A stretch of 8,494 nt of DNA from Rickettsiales bacterium (lineage in GTDB: Bacteria > Pseudomonadota > Alphaproteobacteria > Rickettsiales > UBA1997): assembly GCA_031289855.1 (NCBI GenBank), contig JAITOR010000072.1:1-8494 (forward strand). Reading direction: 5' to 3'. The notes below the pieces were generated by a model. That model was not told the DNA's origin. It made no database searches and saw only the letters and a list, made by a program, of their open reading frames with translations. Every line of letters starts with the position of its first letter. Within the stretch, counting starts at the first letter, position 1. Of the stretch, positions 1-5,863 are shown one piece after another. The position numbers and the translations under genes are program-made.

Positions 1-1
1 T

Positions 2-112
2 AAAATAAAACCATTTATTGAAAGTTTAAATTGTGGATACAAATTTGATTTTTTCAAAGGTATAGACCACTCTGCCTATTGGGAAACATTATTGTTGTGT
101 GAAATATATTGA
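2..112 (+). CDS. C-terminal fragment of an unrecognised protein (5' end outside window)
   Basis: An open frame enters from the left edge and runs 36 codons to a TGA at 110-112. It ends in FFKGIDHSAYWETLLLCEIY, a mix of aromatic and charged residues that reads like a folded soluble protein rather than random AT-rich translation. I do not recognise the family. No start codon or ribosome binding site is visible because the gene begins upstream. The same frame stays open for another 42 codons after the TGA, so either the gene ends here or the TGA is a disabling mutation in a longer gene. Confidence 0.5.
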   Translation, partial: KIKPFIESLNCGYKFDFFKGIDHSAYWETLLLCEIY

Positions 113-487
113 ATTTTCATAATATTTGTGACAAAATTTGAAACGAAAAAAAATTATTGCCAAACTTATTTAGTTGATTTTACTTGGCCATATGTGATGA
201 TGAATTTACAAACGACTGGAATTAGAATAATTTTAATTTGATATTTGAAAAAATCAGAAAAACAATAAATCATCCACTAATTGCGGAGAATAACAATCAT
301 AATTATGAAATGCCTTTGTTCTATATTATGAATAAAGGCATTAAAAGCGTTATGTCAAAATCAAGAGTTAGAAAATACAATTTTCTCCAAAAATAAATGA
401 GATATATTAAAACAAAATTTAATTATCAATTTTTATTTGCGTTTTTAAAAATAACTCTTACTCTTAAAAGAGAAAAATGTTTTGTAA
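113..487 (+). other. Gene-poor stretch with possible decayed coding sequence
   Basis: No intact gene is visible between the left-edge fragment and the bactofilin gene. Two plus-strand frames look more coding-like than expected for such AT-rich DNA. One is open from 113 to 238 (ending TGA at 239), in frame with the upstream fragment. The other runs 178-396 interrupted only by a TAG at 223; its second part includes HPLIAENNNHNYEMPLFYIM and ends at TAA 394-396. This could be a frameshifted remnant of a real gene, but there is no recognised family to confirm it. I see no convincing sigma70 promoter for the downstream operon in the last 90 bases. Confidence 0.25.
309..342. repeat. 13-bp inverted repeat (hairpin)
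   Basis: AATGCCTTTGTTC at 309-321 can pair with GAATAAAGGCATT at 330-342 over 13 positions, one of them G-U, leaving an 8-base loop (322-329). It is the strongest stem in the left intergenic region. Neither strand has a T tract after the stem, so it does not look like a standard intrinsic terminator. It lies inside the possible decayed coding stretch and may be a coincidence of that sequence, or a processed or regulatory RNA element. Confidence 0.35.
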
Positions 488-910
488 ATGGCAATGTTTA
501 AAGAAAATACTATAATAAAAAATAACAGCATTTCTGTTTTTTCTAAAAATTTAGAAATTACTGGTGATATTAAAGATGAAAATGTGTTGGAAATTGAAGG
601 AAAAGTAAAGGGTAATATTTTTGCCAATCATTTGACTTTGCGTGAATCTTCGAATGTAGATGGGAATATTGTAGCAGAAGAGGTGATTTTAAAAGGAACA
701 TTCAAAGGCAATGTTAAGAGCAAAAAAATAAGCATTTCTGGTAAAGCAAAGATACATGGAAAAGTTGAATACGGAATATTATCAGTGGAGGATGGTGCCG
801 AAATTTTTGCAGACTTAAAAAGAGTTACGGATTTTAATATAAATGTGATTGAAAATAAAGAAAATAAAGAAGTAAAAGAAAATAAAGAAGAAGCGAAAGA
901 AAAGAAATGA
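488..910 (+). CDS. Bactofilin (polymer-forming cytoskeletal protein)
   Basis: This 140-residue protein matches the bactofilin family (DUF583): a short N-terminal segment, then a right-handed beta-helix core of repeated hydrophobic/glycine rungs (residues about 20-112: ITGDI, EIEGKVKGNI, VDGNIVAEEVILKGTFKGNV, ISGKAKIHGKV, LSVEDGAEI). Bactofilins polymerise without nucleotide into filaments at the inner membrane and position peptidoglycan enzymes or polarity factors. The C-terminal tail (about 121-140) is a low-complexity Lys/Glu/Asn run. The listed start has no clear Shine-Dalgarno; a second in-frame ATG lies at 494. It is first in an operon, 4 bases before proC, with an M23 peptidase third. 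Family assignment is firm; the cellular role is inferred from known bactofilin/M23 pairs. Confidence 0.93.
   Translation: MAMFKENTIIKNNSISVFSKNLEITGDIKDENVLEIEGKVKGNIFANHLTLRESSNVDGNIVAEEVILKGTFKGNVKSKKISISGKAKIHGKVEYGILSVEDGAEIFADLKRVTDFNINVIENKENKEVKENKEEAKEKK
851..889 (+). repeat. Tandem GAAAATAAAGAA repeats encoding the bactofilin tail
   Basis: Three copies of the 12-mer GAAAATAAAGAA occur at 851-862, 860-871 and 878-889, the first two overlapping by three bases. They encode the ENKENKEVKENKEE part of the bactofilin C-terminus. The repeat units keep the reading frame, so copy number could vary without breaking the gene. Confidence 0.6.
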
Positions 911-914
911 TTCT

Positions 915-1649
915 ATGAAAATTCTTTTAATAGGTTGTGGAAATATAGGTGGTGCGCTACTGCAAGTATGCAATGAAAATATTGTGGTGGTGCAGCCGAG
1001 CCTGTCGAAAGCAAATGATTTTAAACAATATAGATTTGTCGACAATATTAATAAAGTTGATTTTGAACCAGATGTTATTTTTGTTGCTGTAAAGCCCCAA
1101 AAGATAAATGAAATTATGCCAGAATTATTGAAATTTAAAAACTCAATTATAGTTTCATTTCTTGCAGGAACACCAATTTCAAAATATCATGAATTTAAGA
1201 AAGTTGTTAGAATAATGCCAAATGTGGCAATTAAAGTTGGTAAAAGTGTGAACTTAGCGATGTCAAATGATGAGTCATTGTGTGAGGGAATTGAAAAATT
1301 ATTATTATCAACTGGTGATATATTTTGGGTAAAAAGCGAACAAGAATTGGATTATTTAATGTTAATATCAGGCTGTGGTCCTGCATATATATATTTATTG
1401 GCAGAATTATTGGTTAAAGAAAGTGGCAAGTATTTAAGTGAAAATATGGCAAAAAACCTTGTTTATAAGTTATTTGATGGTAGTATTGCACTTATGAATG
1501 ATAGCAAAGAATATCAGCAATTGAAAAATTCAGTGGTAAGCAAAGGTGGTGTAACCGAAGCGATTTTAAATATTTTACAACCAGAATTGGAAAATACATT
1601 GAAAAATGCTTTTAAAAATGGTGAAAAAAGAACAGAGGAATTGAAATGA
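915..1649 (+). CDS. proC: Pyrroline-5-carboxylate reductase
   Basis: This enzyme reduces 1-pyrroline-5-carboxylate to L-proline with NAD(P)H, the last step of proline synthesis in the cytosol. The 244-residue product has the N-terminal Rossmann motif GCGNIGGAL (7-15), VAVKPQ (57-62), RIMPN (99-103) and the C-terminal signature SGCGPAY (152-158). The usual V-T/S-P-G-G-T-T loop appears as VSKGGVTE (208-215), with Lys for Pro and Val for Thr, a mild divergence. At 244 residues it is somewhat shorter than typical ProC (about 270). It starts 4 bases after the bactofilin stop and its stop overlaps the M23 gene start in ATGA (1646-1649). Its place between a cytoskeletal gene and a wall hydrolase has no obvious metabolic logic and probably reflects operon packing. 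Confidence 0.93.
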   Translation: MKILLIGCGNIGGALLQVCNENIVVVQPSLSKANDFKQYRFVDNINKVDFEPDVIFVAVKPQKINEIMPELLKFKNSIIVSFLAGTPISKYHEFKKVVRIMPNVAIKVGKSVNLAMSNDESLCEGIEKLLLSTGDIFWVKSEQELDYLMLISGCGPAYIYLLAELLVKESGKYLSENMAKNLVYKLFDGSIALMNDSKEYQQLKNSVVSKGGVTEAILNILQPELENTLKNAFKNGEKRTEELK

Positions 1650-2587
1650 AAATATTATTAATATTGATATTATTTATGTTAGTAAATTGCTATGCGAATG
1701 AAACTATGGAAGGAAAAATAAAAAAACAGAGAGAGAAATCACAAAAACAAATAGAAAAAATTACGGATGAATATAAAGAAAAAGATGACAACCTACATAA
1801 ACATTATGAAGATTTAAGAAAAAATGCCATAAGTTTTTATGAAAATGGTAAGGCTGAAAAGGAGGAGGTTTTTAAAAATGGAGAAAAAATTGGTGAAAAT
1901 TACAATTATGGCAATGGTAATGTAAAGTATGAAATTCCACTTTTTAATGATAAAAAAGAAGGTATAGAGAAGGTTTATTATGCAAATGGAAAATTAAAAG
2001 AAGAAATAGCATATAAAAATGATAAAAAGGAAGGAATCAGCAAATTTTATGACATAAGGGGCAAAATTGAGGGTCAAATAGAATATAAAGATGATAAAAT
2101 TACAAATGAGAAATGGTTTTTTGAAAATGGAACCATCGATAGGGATACAAGTGTAAAAAAGGAATGCTTATTGATGCAACCAATAGAAAATTCAAGAACA
2201 ACCAGTGATTATGGATGGAGAATACATCCTGTGAAAGGATATATAAAAAATCATAAGGGAATTGATTATAGTGCAAAAACTGGAACACCCATATATGCGG
2301 CCGGTAATGGTATAATTAGAACTGCTGTACAGCCAAGTGGAGCGGGAAATTATGTGGTTATAACGCATTCTGGTAATTGTGAATCAAAATATTTTCATTT
2401 GAGTAAATTTGCTGTAAAAAATGGAGATAAGGTTGAAGCAGGGCAAATTATAGGTTATTCGGGAAAAACGGGAACAGCAACTGCGCCGCATTTACACTAT
2501 GAAGTTTTTTTGAAAAATAAAAACATAAATCCAAATTCTGTAACAAAAATTCCGTATTCGGATAAATATTATACTGGTAAAATATAA
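1646..2587 (+). CDS. Secreted M23-family endopeptidase with coiled coil and YwqK/MORN-like repeats
   Basis: The 313-residue product begins with a signal peptide (1-18); cleavage after CYA is likely. A Cys at 15 gives LVNC, a poor lipobox, so lipidation is doubtful. Residues about 22-60 are highly charged and probably coiled coil. Residues about 62-165 hold repeats of the YwqK/MORN type (FYENGK, YYANGKLKEEIAYKNDKKEG, FYDIRGKIEG, WFFENGTIDRD). Residues about 183-298 form an M23/LytM domain with metal ligands H203 and D207 (HKGID) and H284, plus H251 and H282 (HLHYE), so catalysis looks intact. M23 enzymes cut peptidoglycan cross-bridges in the periplasm. GAGGA 6 bases upstream and the ATGA overlap with proC support the start. 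Pairing with a bactofilin suggests filament-directed wall remodelling; the repeats may be a targeting module (inference). Confidence 0.9.
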   Translation: MKILLILILFMLVNCYANETMEGKIKKQREKSQKQIEKITDEYKEKDDNLHKHYEDLRKNAISFYENGKAEKEEVFKNGEKIGENYNYGNGNVKYEIPLFNDKKEGIEKVYYANGKLKEEIAYKNDKKEGISKFYDIRGKIEGQIEYKDDKITNEKWFFENGTIDRDTSVKKECLLMQPIENSRTTSDYGWRIHPVKGYIKNHKGIDYSAKTGTPIYAAGNGIIRTAVQPSGAGNYVVITHSGNCESKYFHLSKFAVKNGDKVEAGQIIGYSGKTGTATAPHLHYEVFLKNKNINPNSVTKIPYSDKYYTGKI

Positions 2588-2591
2588 GCAT

Positions 2592-2609
2592 AATAAATAT
2601 TTATTTTTT
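2592..2609 (+). terminator. Weak A/T-only palindrome followed by T tract after the M23 gene
   Basis: AATAAATATTTATT (2592-2605) is a perfect 14-base palindrome running into a T tract ending at 2609, just after the M23 stop codon. Its position suits operon termination, but the stem has no G-C pair and almost no loop, so it would be a poor intrinsic terminator. Confidence 0.25.
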
Positions 2610-2632
2610 ATACTTCCCACATTTCGTAAATA

Positions 2633-2653
2633 TGTTATAATGGATTTATAACA
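2633..2653. promoter_or_regulatory. 8-bp inverted repeat overlapping an extended -10 motif
   Basis: TGTTATAA (2633-2640) and TTATAACA (2646-2653) form a perfect 8-bp inverted repeat around the 5-base spacer TGGAT. The left arm overlaps TGTTATAAT (2633-2641), which matches an extended -10 element (TGnTATAAT). I see no good -35 upstream. It could be a promoter with a built-in operator, an RNA hairpin, or AT-rich coincidence. Confidence 0.3.
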
Positions 2654-2666
2654 ACCATTTAATTTT

Positions 2667-2759
2667 ATGAAATTTTTTATTAAAAAGCCATCAAAGTTAG
2701 AAATTATAACTGCTTATAGGTTTTATAAATTTTTGCAAATAAATGAAATATTTCATTGA
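2667..2759 (+). CDS. Possible 30-residue small protein
   Basis: An ATG at 2667 opens 30 codons to TGA 2757-2759. The product is basic and aromatic (contains IKKPSKLEIITAYRFYKFLQ). It lies 26 bases after the extended -10 motif TGTTATAAT, which could drive it. There is no Shine-Dalgarno and no family match that I recognise. It may be a real small protein, a remnant, or chance; the odds are against it without conservation data. Confidence 0.15.
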   Translation: MKFFIKKPSKLEIITAYRFYKFLQINEIFH

Positions 2760-2764
2760 AATAT
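2742..2764. promoter_or_regulatory. 16-bp perfect palindrome with overlapping inverted repeat, upstream of leu promoter
   Basis: AATGAAATATTTCATT (2742-2757) is a perfect palindrome. A second inverted repeat, ATATTTC (2748-2754) and GAAATAT (2758-2764) with a 3-base spacer, overlaps it, so the three half-sites alternate ATGAAAT/ATTTCAT/GAAATAT. The element ends about 38 bases before the -35 box of the leader promoter, a position typical of an activator or repressor site. No regulator gene is visible in the window. Confidence 0.3.
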
Positions 2765-2801
2765 GATTAAATGATTGAACTTCAAAAATTTTCAAAAACA
2801 T

Positions 2802-2829
2802 TTGACATCTTTTATTTTTTGTCCATAAT
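2802..2829 (+). promoter_or_regulatory. Near-consensus sigma70 promoter for the leader peptide and leuA
   Basis: TTGACA at 2802-2807 is a perfect -35 hexamer. After 16 bases comes CATAAT at 2824-2829, five of six matches to the -10 consensus. The expected start, about seven bases after the -10, falls at or within a base of 2836, which is the A of the leader-peptide ATG. This is the best promoter in the window. Confidence 0.7.
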
Positions 2830-2835
2830 ATCTTT

Positions 2836-2886
2836 ATGTTTTTAAATTCTATTATTTTATTATTATTGTTGCCTGTAAGGGCATAG
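2836..2886 (+). CDS. leuL: Leucine-rich leader peptide upstream of leuA, probably leaderless
   Basis: The ATG at 2836 opens a 16-codon frame to TAG 2884-2886 with product MFLNSIILLLLLPVRA. Codons 8-12 are five consecutive leucines (TTA TTA TTA TTG TTG); with Leu3, two Ile and one Val, nine of 16 residues are branched-chain. This is the hallmark of a leader peptide that senses charged tRNA-Leu, placed 44 bases before leuA, the first enzyme of leucine synthesis. There is no Shine-Dalgarno, and the promoter predicts transcription starting at the ATG itself, so translation would be leaderless, as is known for the trpL leader of Sinorhizobium meliloti. The window shows no GC-rich stem plus U tract before leuA, so control may be translational rather than by termination. 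Confidence 0.7.
   Translation: MFLNSIILLLLLPVRA
2870..2883 (+). promoter_or_regulatory. Small hairpin with GTAA loop at the end of the leader peptide
   Basis: TGCCT (2870-2874) pairs with GGGCA (2879-2883), the last pair being U-G, around a GUAA loop of the stable GNRA type. It covers codons 12-16 of the leader peptide, so a ribosome at the Leu codons or at the stop would block or melt it. No U run follows (ATAGTATTTCT), so it is not itself a terminator. It may be a pause or switching hairpin. Confidence 0.4.
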
Positions 2887-2916
2887 TATTTCTAACAAAA
2901 ATTTTAGTTTAATAAA

Positions 2917-2924
2917 AAAAAGGA
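2917..2924 (+). promoter_or_regulatory. Ribosome binding site of leuA
   Basis: AAAAAGGA ends six bases before the leuA ATG at 2931 and fixes the start. AGGATTT (2921-2927) can pair with AAATTCT (2844-2850) in the leader coding region (seven pairs, one G-U), so the site could be masked when the leader is not being read. Confidence 0.6.
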
Positions 2925-2930
2925 TTTCCA

Positions 2931-4442
2931 ATGAATAATAAGATTTATATTTTTGACACAACACTCCGCGATGGCGAGCAATCTCCTGGTGCCTCAATGA
3001 CATTTGAGGAAAAATTGCTGGTGGCGGAATCTCTCGATAATATGGGTGTTGATGTGATTGAAGCAGGTTTTGCCATATCATCTCCTGGTGATTTTGAGGC
3101 CGTAAATACCATAGCTAAAAGAAGTAAAAACTCTATAATTACAAGTCTTGCTCGAACAAAAGAGGGTGATATTGATAGGGCGGTAGAGGCAGTTAAACCG
3201 GCAAAACAGGGACGAGTGCATATTTTTGTATCCACAAGTCCCGTGCATATGAAGTGGAAGTTAAAGATGGAGCCAGATGCAGTATTTGAAATGTCTAACA
3301 AGATGGTCGTATATGCAAAAAATAAAATTGGTGATTTGGAATGGTCGGCCGAAGATGCCACAAGGACGGAATTTGATTTTCTTTGTAAATGTGTTGAAAG
3401 TGCAATCAAAAATGGTGCAACCACTATAAATTTACCTGATACGGTTGGATATACAAATCCAACAGAATATTATGAATTTATAAAAAAAGTAATTACAAAT
3501 GTGCCAAATAGTGATAAGGCTGTATTTTCCACCCATTGTCATAATGATTTGGGAATGGCAACCGCAAATTCACTTTCCGCATTGAATGCAGGAGCAAGAC
3601 AAGTGGAATGCACTATAAATGGATTGGGTGAAAGAGCTGGAAATGCGGCGATGGAAGAGGTTGTGATGGCGATTAAGACAAGAAATGACTTGTATCCTTA
3701 CTCTACGAATATAAATACAAAACATTTTGCCAACATTTCAAGGCTTGTTTCTACAATTACTGGATTTCCGGTGCAAAAAAATAAAGCAATTGTGGGGGCA
3801 AATGCATTTTCACATGCAAGCGGAGTGCATCAGGATGGTATGTTAAAAAATCGTGAAACTTACGAGATTATGCAGGCTTGCGATGTTGGTTTTGAAGGAA
3901 CTGAACTGGTTTTAGGAAAATTGTCAGGAAAAAATGCTTTTAAAGATAGGTTGAAACAATTAAATGTCACTCTTGATGAAGAGCAAATTACGAATGCTTT
4001 TGAACGCTTTAAAAAACTTTGTGACTATAAAAAAGACATTACAAATGACGATATAATTGCGATTATTAGTGATAAAAACACCGATGAAGGCAATGAATAT
4101 GTTTTTGTTTCATATGATGTGACTGGTGATTATGATAGCGAAAAGACGGCTTCTTTGAATGTTTTGCAGAAAGGTAAGGAAATTAAAGTTGAAGCAAAAA
4201 GTATGGGTTCAATGAATGCTGTATTTAATGCAATCAATAAATTAACTAATATTGATGGTTTTTTGGAAAGTTATAATGTAAATTCCATTGGTAAAGGTGT
4301 AGATTCCATTGCATCAGTTAGTATTGTTCTACAATATGAAGGAAAAATTTTCAGTGGTGAAGGGCGAGATATTGATACAATTGCAAGTAGTGCAAAAGCA
4401 TATTTGAATGCCATTAATAAAGTTGTGAGTCATAAGAAATGA
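2931..4442 (+). CDS. leuA: 2-isopropylmalate synthase
   Basis: This enzyme condenses acetyl-CoA with 2-ketoisovalerate, the committed step of leucine synthesis. The 503-residue product has the N-terminal DRE-TIM barrel (DTTLRDGEQSPGASM from residue 9, with R13 and D14), metal ligands H202 and H204 in HCHND, and GLGERAGNAAMEE with N238. The linker holds NAFSHASGVHQDGML (291-305). Residues about 365-500 form the LeuA dimer/regulatory domain (QYEGKIFSGEGRDIDTIASS), so leucine feedback inhibition is expected. Length is normal for the E. coli-like form. The start has AAAAAGGA six bases upstream. It is not beside leuB, leuC or leuD here; it overlaps an AlkD-like gene by four bases. Regulation by the upstream leader is likely. 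Confidence 0.97.
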   Translation: MNNKIYIFDTTLRDGEQSPGASMTFEEKLLVAESLDNMGVDVIEAGFAISSPGDFEAVNTIAKRSKNSIITSLARTKEGDIDRAVEAVKPAKQGRVHIFVSTSPVHMKWKLKMEPDAVFEMSNKMVVYAKNKIGDLEWSAEDATRTEFDFLCKCVESAIKNGATTINLPDTVGYTNPTEYYEFIKKVITNVPNSDKAVFSTHCHNDLGMATANSLSALNAGARQVECTINGLGERAGNAAMEEVVMAIKTRNDLYPYSTNINTKHFANISRLVSTITGFPVQKNKAIVGANAFSHASGVHQDGMLKNRETYEIMQACDVGFEGTELVLGKLSGKNAFKDRLKQLNVTLDEEQITNAFERFKKLCDYKKDITNDDIIAIISDKNTDEGNEYVFVSYDVTGDYDSEKTASLNVLQKGKEIKVEAKSMGSMNAVFNAINKLTNIDGFLESYNVNSIGKGVDSIASVSIVLQYEGKIFSGEGRDIDTIASSAKAYLNAINKVVSHKK

Positions 4443-5176
4443 ATGTAATACAACTTATAAAAAAAGAACTTGCTGATGGACATGATGAAGTTAATGCAAA
4501 GGGGCAGACAAATTTTTTTAAAGAACCTATAAAAACTCATGGTTGGAGATCAGGAGATGTGACAAAACTTGCGAATAAATATTTTGATAAGGAATGGAGT
4601 AAGGAAGTGGTTTTTGATTTATGTGAATTGCTATGGCAAGATAGTTACATGGAACCAGCATTTATAGCATGTAATTGGAGTTTAAGGTTTCATGAACAAT
4701 ATACAAAAAATGATTTTAAACTTTTTGAAAGTTGGGTTTTTAAATATATTAACAATTGGGCCACATGTGATACTTTTTGTAATCACACAATGGGAACATT
4801 TATTATTATGTATCCAGAATTTATAAAGGAATTGAAGCGATGGAGCAAACAAGAATCGCGATGGATTAAAAGGGCAAGTGCTGTAAGTTTTATAATTCCA
4901 GCAAGACAAGGATTGTTTTTAAATGATATTTTTGAAATTGCAGACAATATGATGGATAGTAAGGATGATTTGGTGCAAAAAGGATATGGATGGGCGTTAA
5001 AGGCTGCCAGCCTGAGTGAAGGCTTTGTAAAACAAACAACAAAAGCAAAAGAAGAGCATTGTAAAAAGGTATATGATTTTGTGGTGGCAAGAAAAAGTAG
5101 TATGCCACGAACGGCTTATAGGTATGCAATTGAAAAAATGCCAGAGGAAATGAAGAAAAAAGCAATGAAAAAATAA
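4439..5176 (+). CDS. AlkD-like DNA alkylation repair glycosylase (HEAT-like repeats)
   Basis: The 245-residue product belongs to the DNA alkylation repair family (AlkC/AlkD, PF08713), all-helical HEAT-like repeat proteins that excise N3- and N7-alkylated purines. Residues corresponding to those I recall as important in Bacillus cereus AlkD (W109, D113, R148, W187) appear conserved as W107 and D111 (NNWATCD), R145 (RWIKRASAV) and W185 (KGYGWALK), at nearly the same numbering. That suggests an active enzyme; the alignment is by eye. The start ATG sits in the leuA stop (ATGA, 4439-4442), so translation is probably coupled, although the functions are unrelated. No signal peptide. The C-terminus is Lys-rich (EEMKKKAMKK). 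The gene ends 24 bases from the convergent trmD stop. Confidence 0.88.
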   Translation: MNVIQLIKKELADGHDEVNAKGQTNFFKEPIKTHGWRSGDVTKLANKYFDKEWSKEVVFDLCELLWQDSYMEPAFIACNWSLRFHEQYTKNDFKLFESWVFKYINNWATCDTFCNHTMGTFIIMYPEFIKELKRWSKQESRWIKRASAVSFIIPARQGLFLNDIFEIADNMMDSKDDLVQKGYGWALKAASLSEGFVKQTTKAKEEHCKKVYDFVVARKSSMPRTAYRYAIEKMPEEMKKKAMKK

Positions 5177-5200
5177 TATCTCGTTAGTTTTATATTTTGG

Positions 5201-5863
5201 TTATTTTTCCTCTTTTCTTTTTCTTGTCATCTTTTCACTTTCTCTCTCTTTCCATTGTCTAATATTTTCGTGATGCCCACTCCTCAAAACTTCCGGCACC
5301 ACCATTCCTCTCCATTCTATTGGATGTGTGTATAAATCATGCTCTAAATTTTCACCATTTGTAAAACTTTCATTATTTAATGATCCTTTCTGTATAACTC
5401 CTTCAATATTTCTTACACAAGCATCAATAATAACCATCGCTGGTAATTCGCCGCCAGTTAACACATAATCGCCGATTGACAACTCTTCCATTTTATAAAA
5501 ATCAATAACCCGTTGATCTAATCCTTCGTATCTTCCGCAAATAATTGCAATTTCATTATGTTTTATAATTTCTTTGCATTTTTCTTGTTTAAAAACTTTG
5601 CCTCTTGGCGACATATAATAAATCTTAGTTTTTTCGCTACAATTAGCATCTATCGCATCCGCAAGCACGTCAGGACGAATTATCATACCATTGCCTCCAC
5701 CAAATGGTACATTATCAACACTTTTATATTTATCCCTTGCATATTCTCTAAAATTTACCAATTTATATTCCCATAATTTTTTTTCTAATGCTCTACCAAG
5801 TATTGAACTATCAAGGTAATTAAACATATTTGGAAATAGTGTAAAAATTTTAACTTTAAACAT
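5201..5863 (-). CDS. trmD: tRNA (guanine37-N1)-methyltransferase
   Basis: TrmD methylates N1 of G37 next to the anticodon, using S-adenosylmethionine, which prevents +1 frameshifting. The 220-residue product shows the SPOUT trefoil-knot motifs: PFGGGNGM (53-60), CGRYEGLDQR (109-118), IGDYVLTGGELP (130-141), and the C-terminal YTHPIEWRGM and VPEVLRSGHH segments typical of alphaproteobacterial TrmD. The catalytic Asp of E. coli (D169) aligns by eye with E174, a substitution I believe is common in other TrmDs. The tail is a Lys/Arg/Glu run (ERESEKMTRKRKEEK). It overlaps the end of the racemase gene by eight bases. The usual neighbours rpsP, rimM and rplS are absent here, so it has been separated from the ribosomal operon or the operon is split. 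Confidence 0.96.
   Translation of the reverse strand: MFKVKIFTLFPNMFNYLDSSILGRALEKKLWEYKLVNFREYARDKYKSVDNVPFGGGNGMIIRPDVLADAIDANCSEKTKIYYMSPRGKVFKQEKCKEIIKHNEIAIICGRYEGLDQRVIDFYKMEELSIGDYVLTGGELPAMVIIDACVRNIEGVIQKGSLNNESFTNGENLEHDLYTHPIEWRGMVVPEVLRSGHHENIRQWKERESEKMTRKRKEEK

Noticed and set aside
110..241. TGA codons at 110 and 239 could be read as Trp (recoded genetic code)
   Set aside because: TGA ends the bactofilin, proC and leuA genes at conserved protein ends, and Trp is encoded by TGG throughout, so TGA is a normal stop.
2870..2900. GUAA hairpin at the leader end as an intrinsic terminator
   Set aside because: The stem has only five pairs, and the bases after it are mixed (ATAGTATTTCT) rather than a U tract.
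2945..3424. 159-codon minus-strand frame opposite leuA
   Set aside because: It is antisense to the conserved catalytic barrel of leuA, has no recognisable domain and is explained by codon bias of the real gene.
4890..5165. 91-codon minus-strand frame opposite the AlkD-like gene
   Set aside because: Low-complexity Phe/Leu/Pro/His translation, the typical shadow of a Lys-rich AT-rich gene, with no start signal.
5169..5208. AAAAATAA/TTATTTTT inverted repeat between the convergent genes as a bidirectional terminator
   Set aside because: The arms are simply the Lys codons and TAA stops of both genes, the loop is 24 bases and the stem has no G-C pair.
5558..5776. 72-codon plus-strand frame inside trmD
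   Set aside because: It lies opposite conserved TrmD motifs, with no ribosome binding site or recognisable family.
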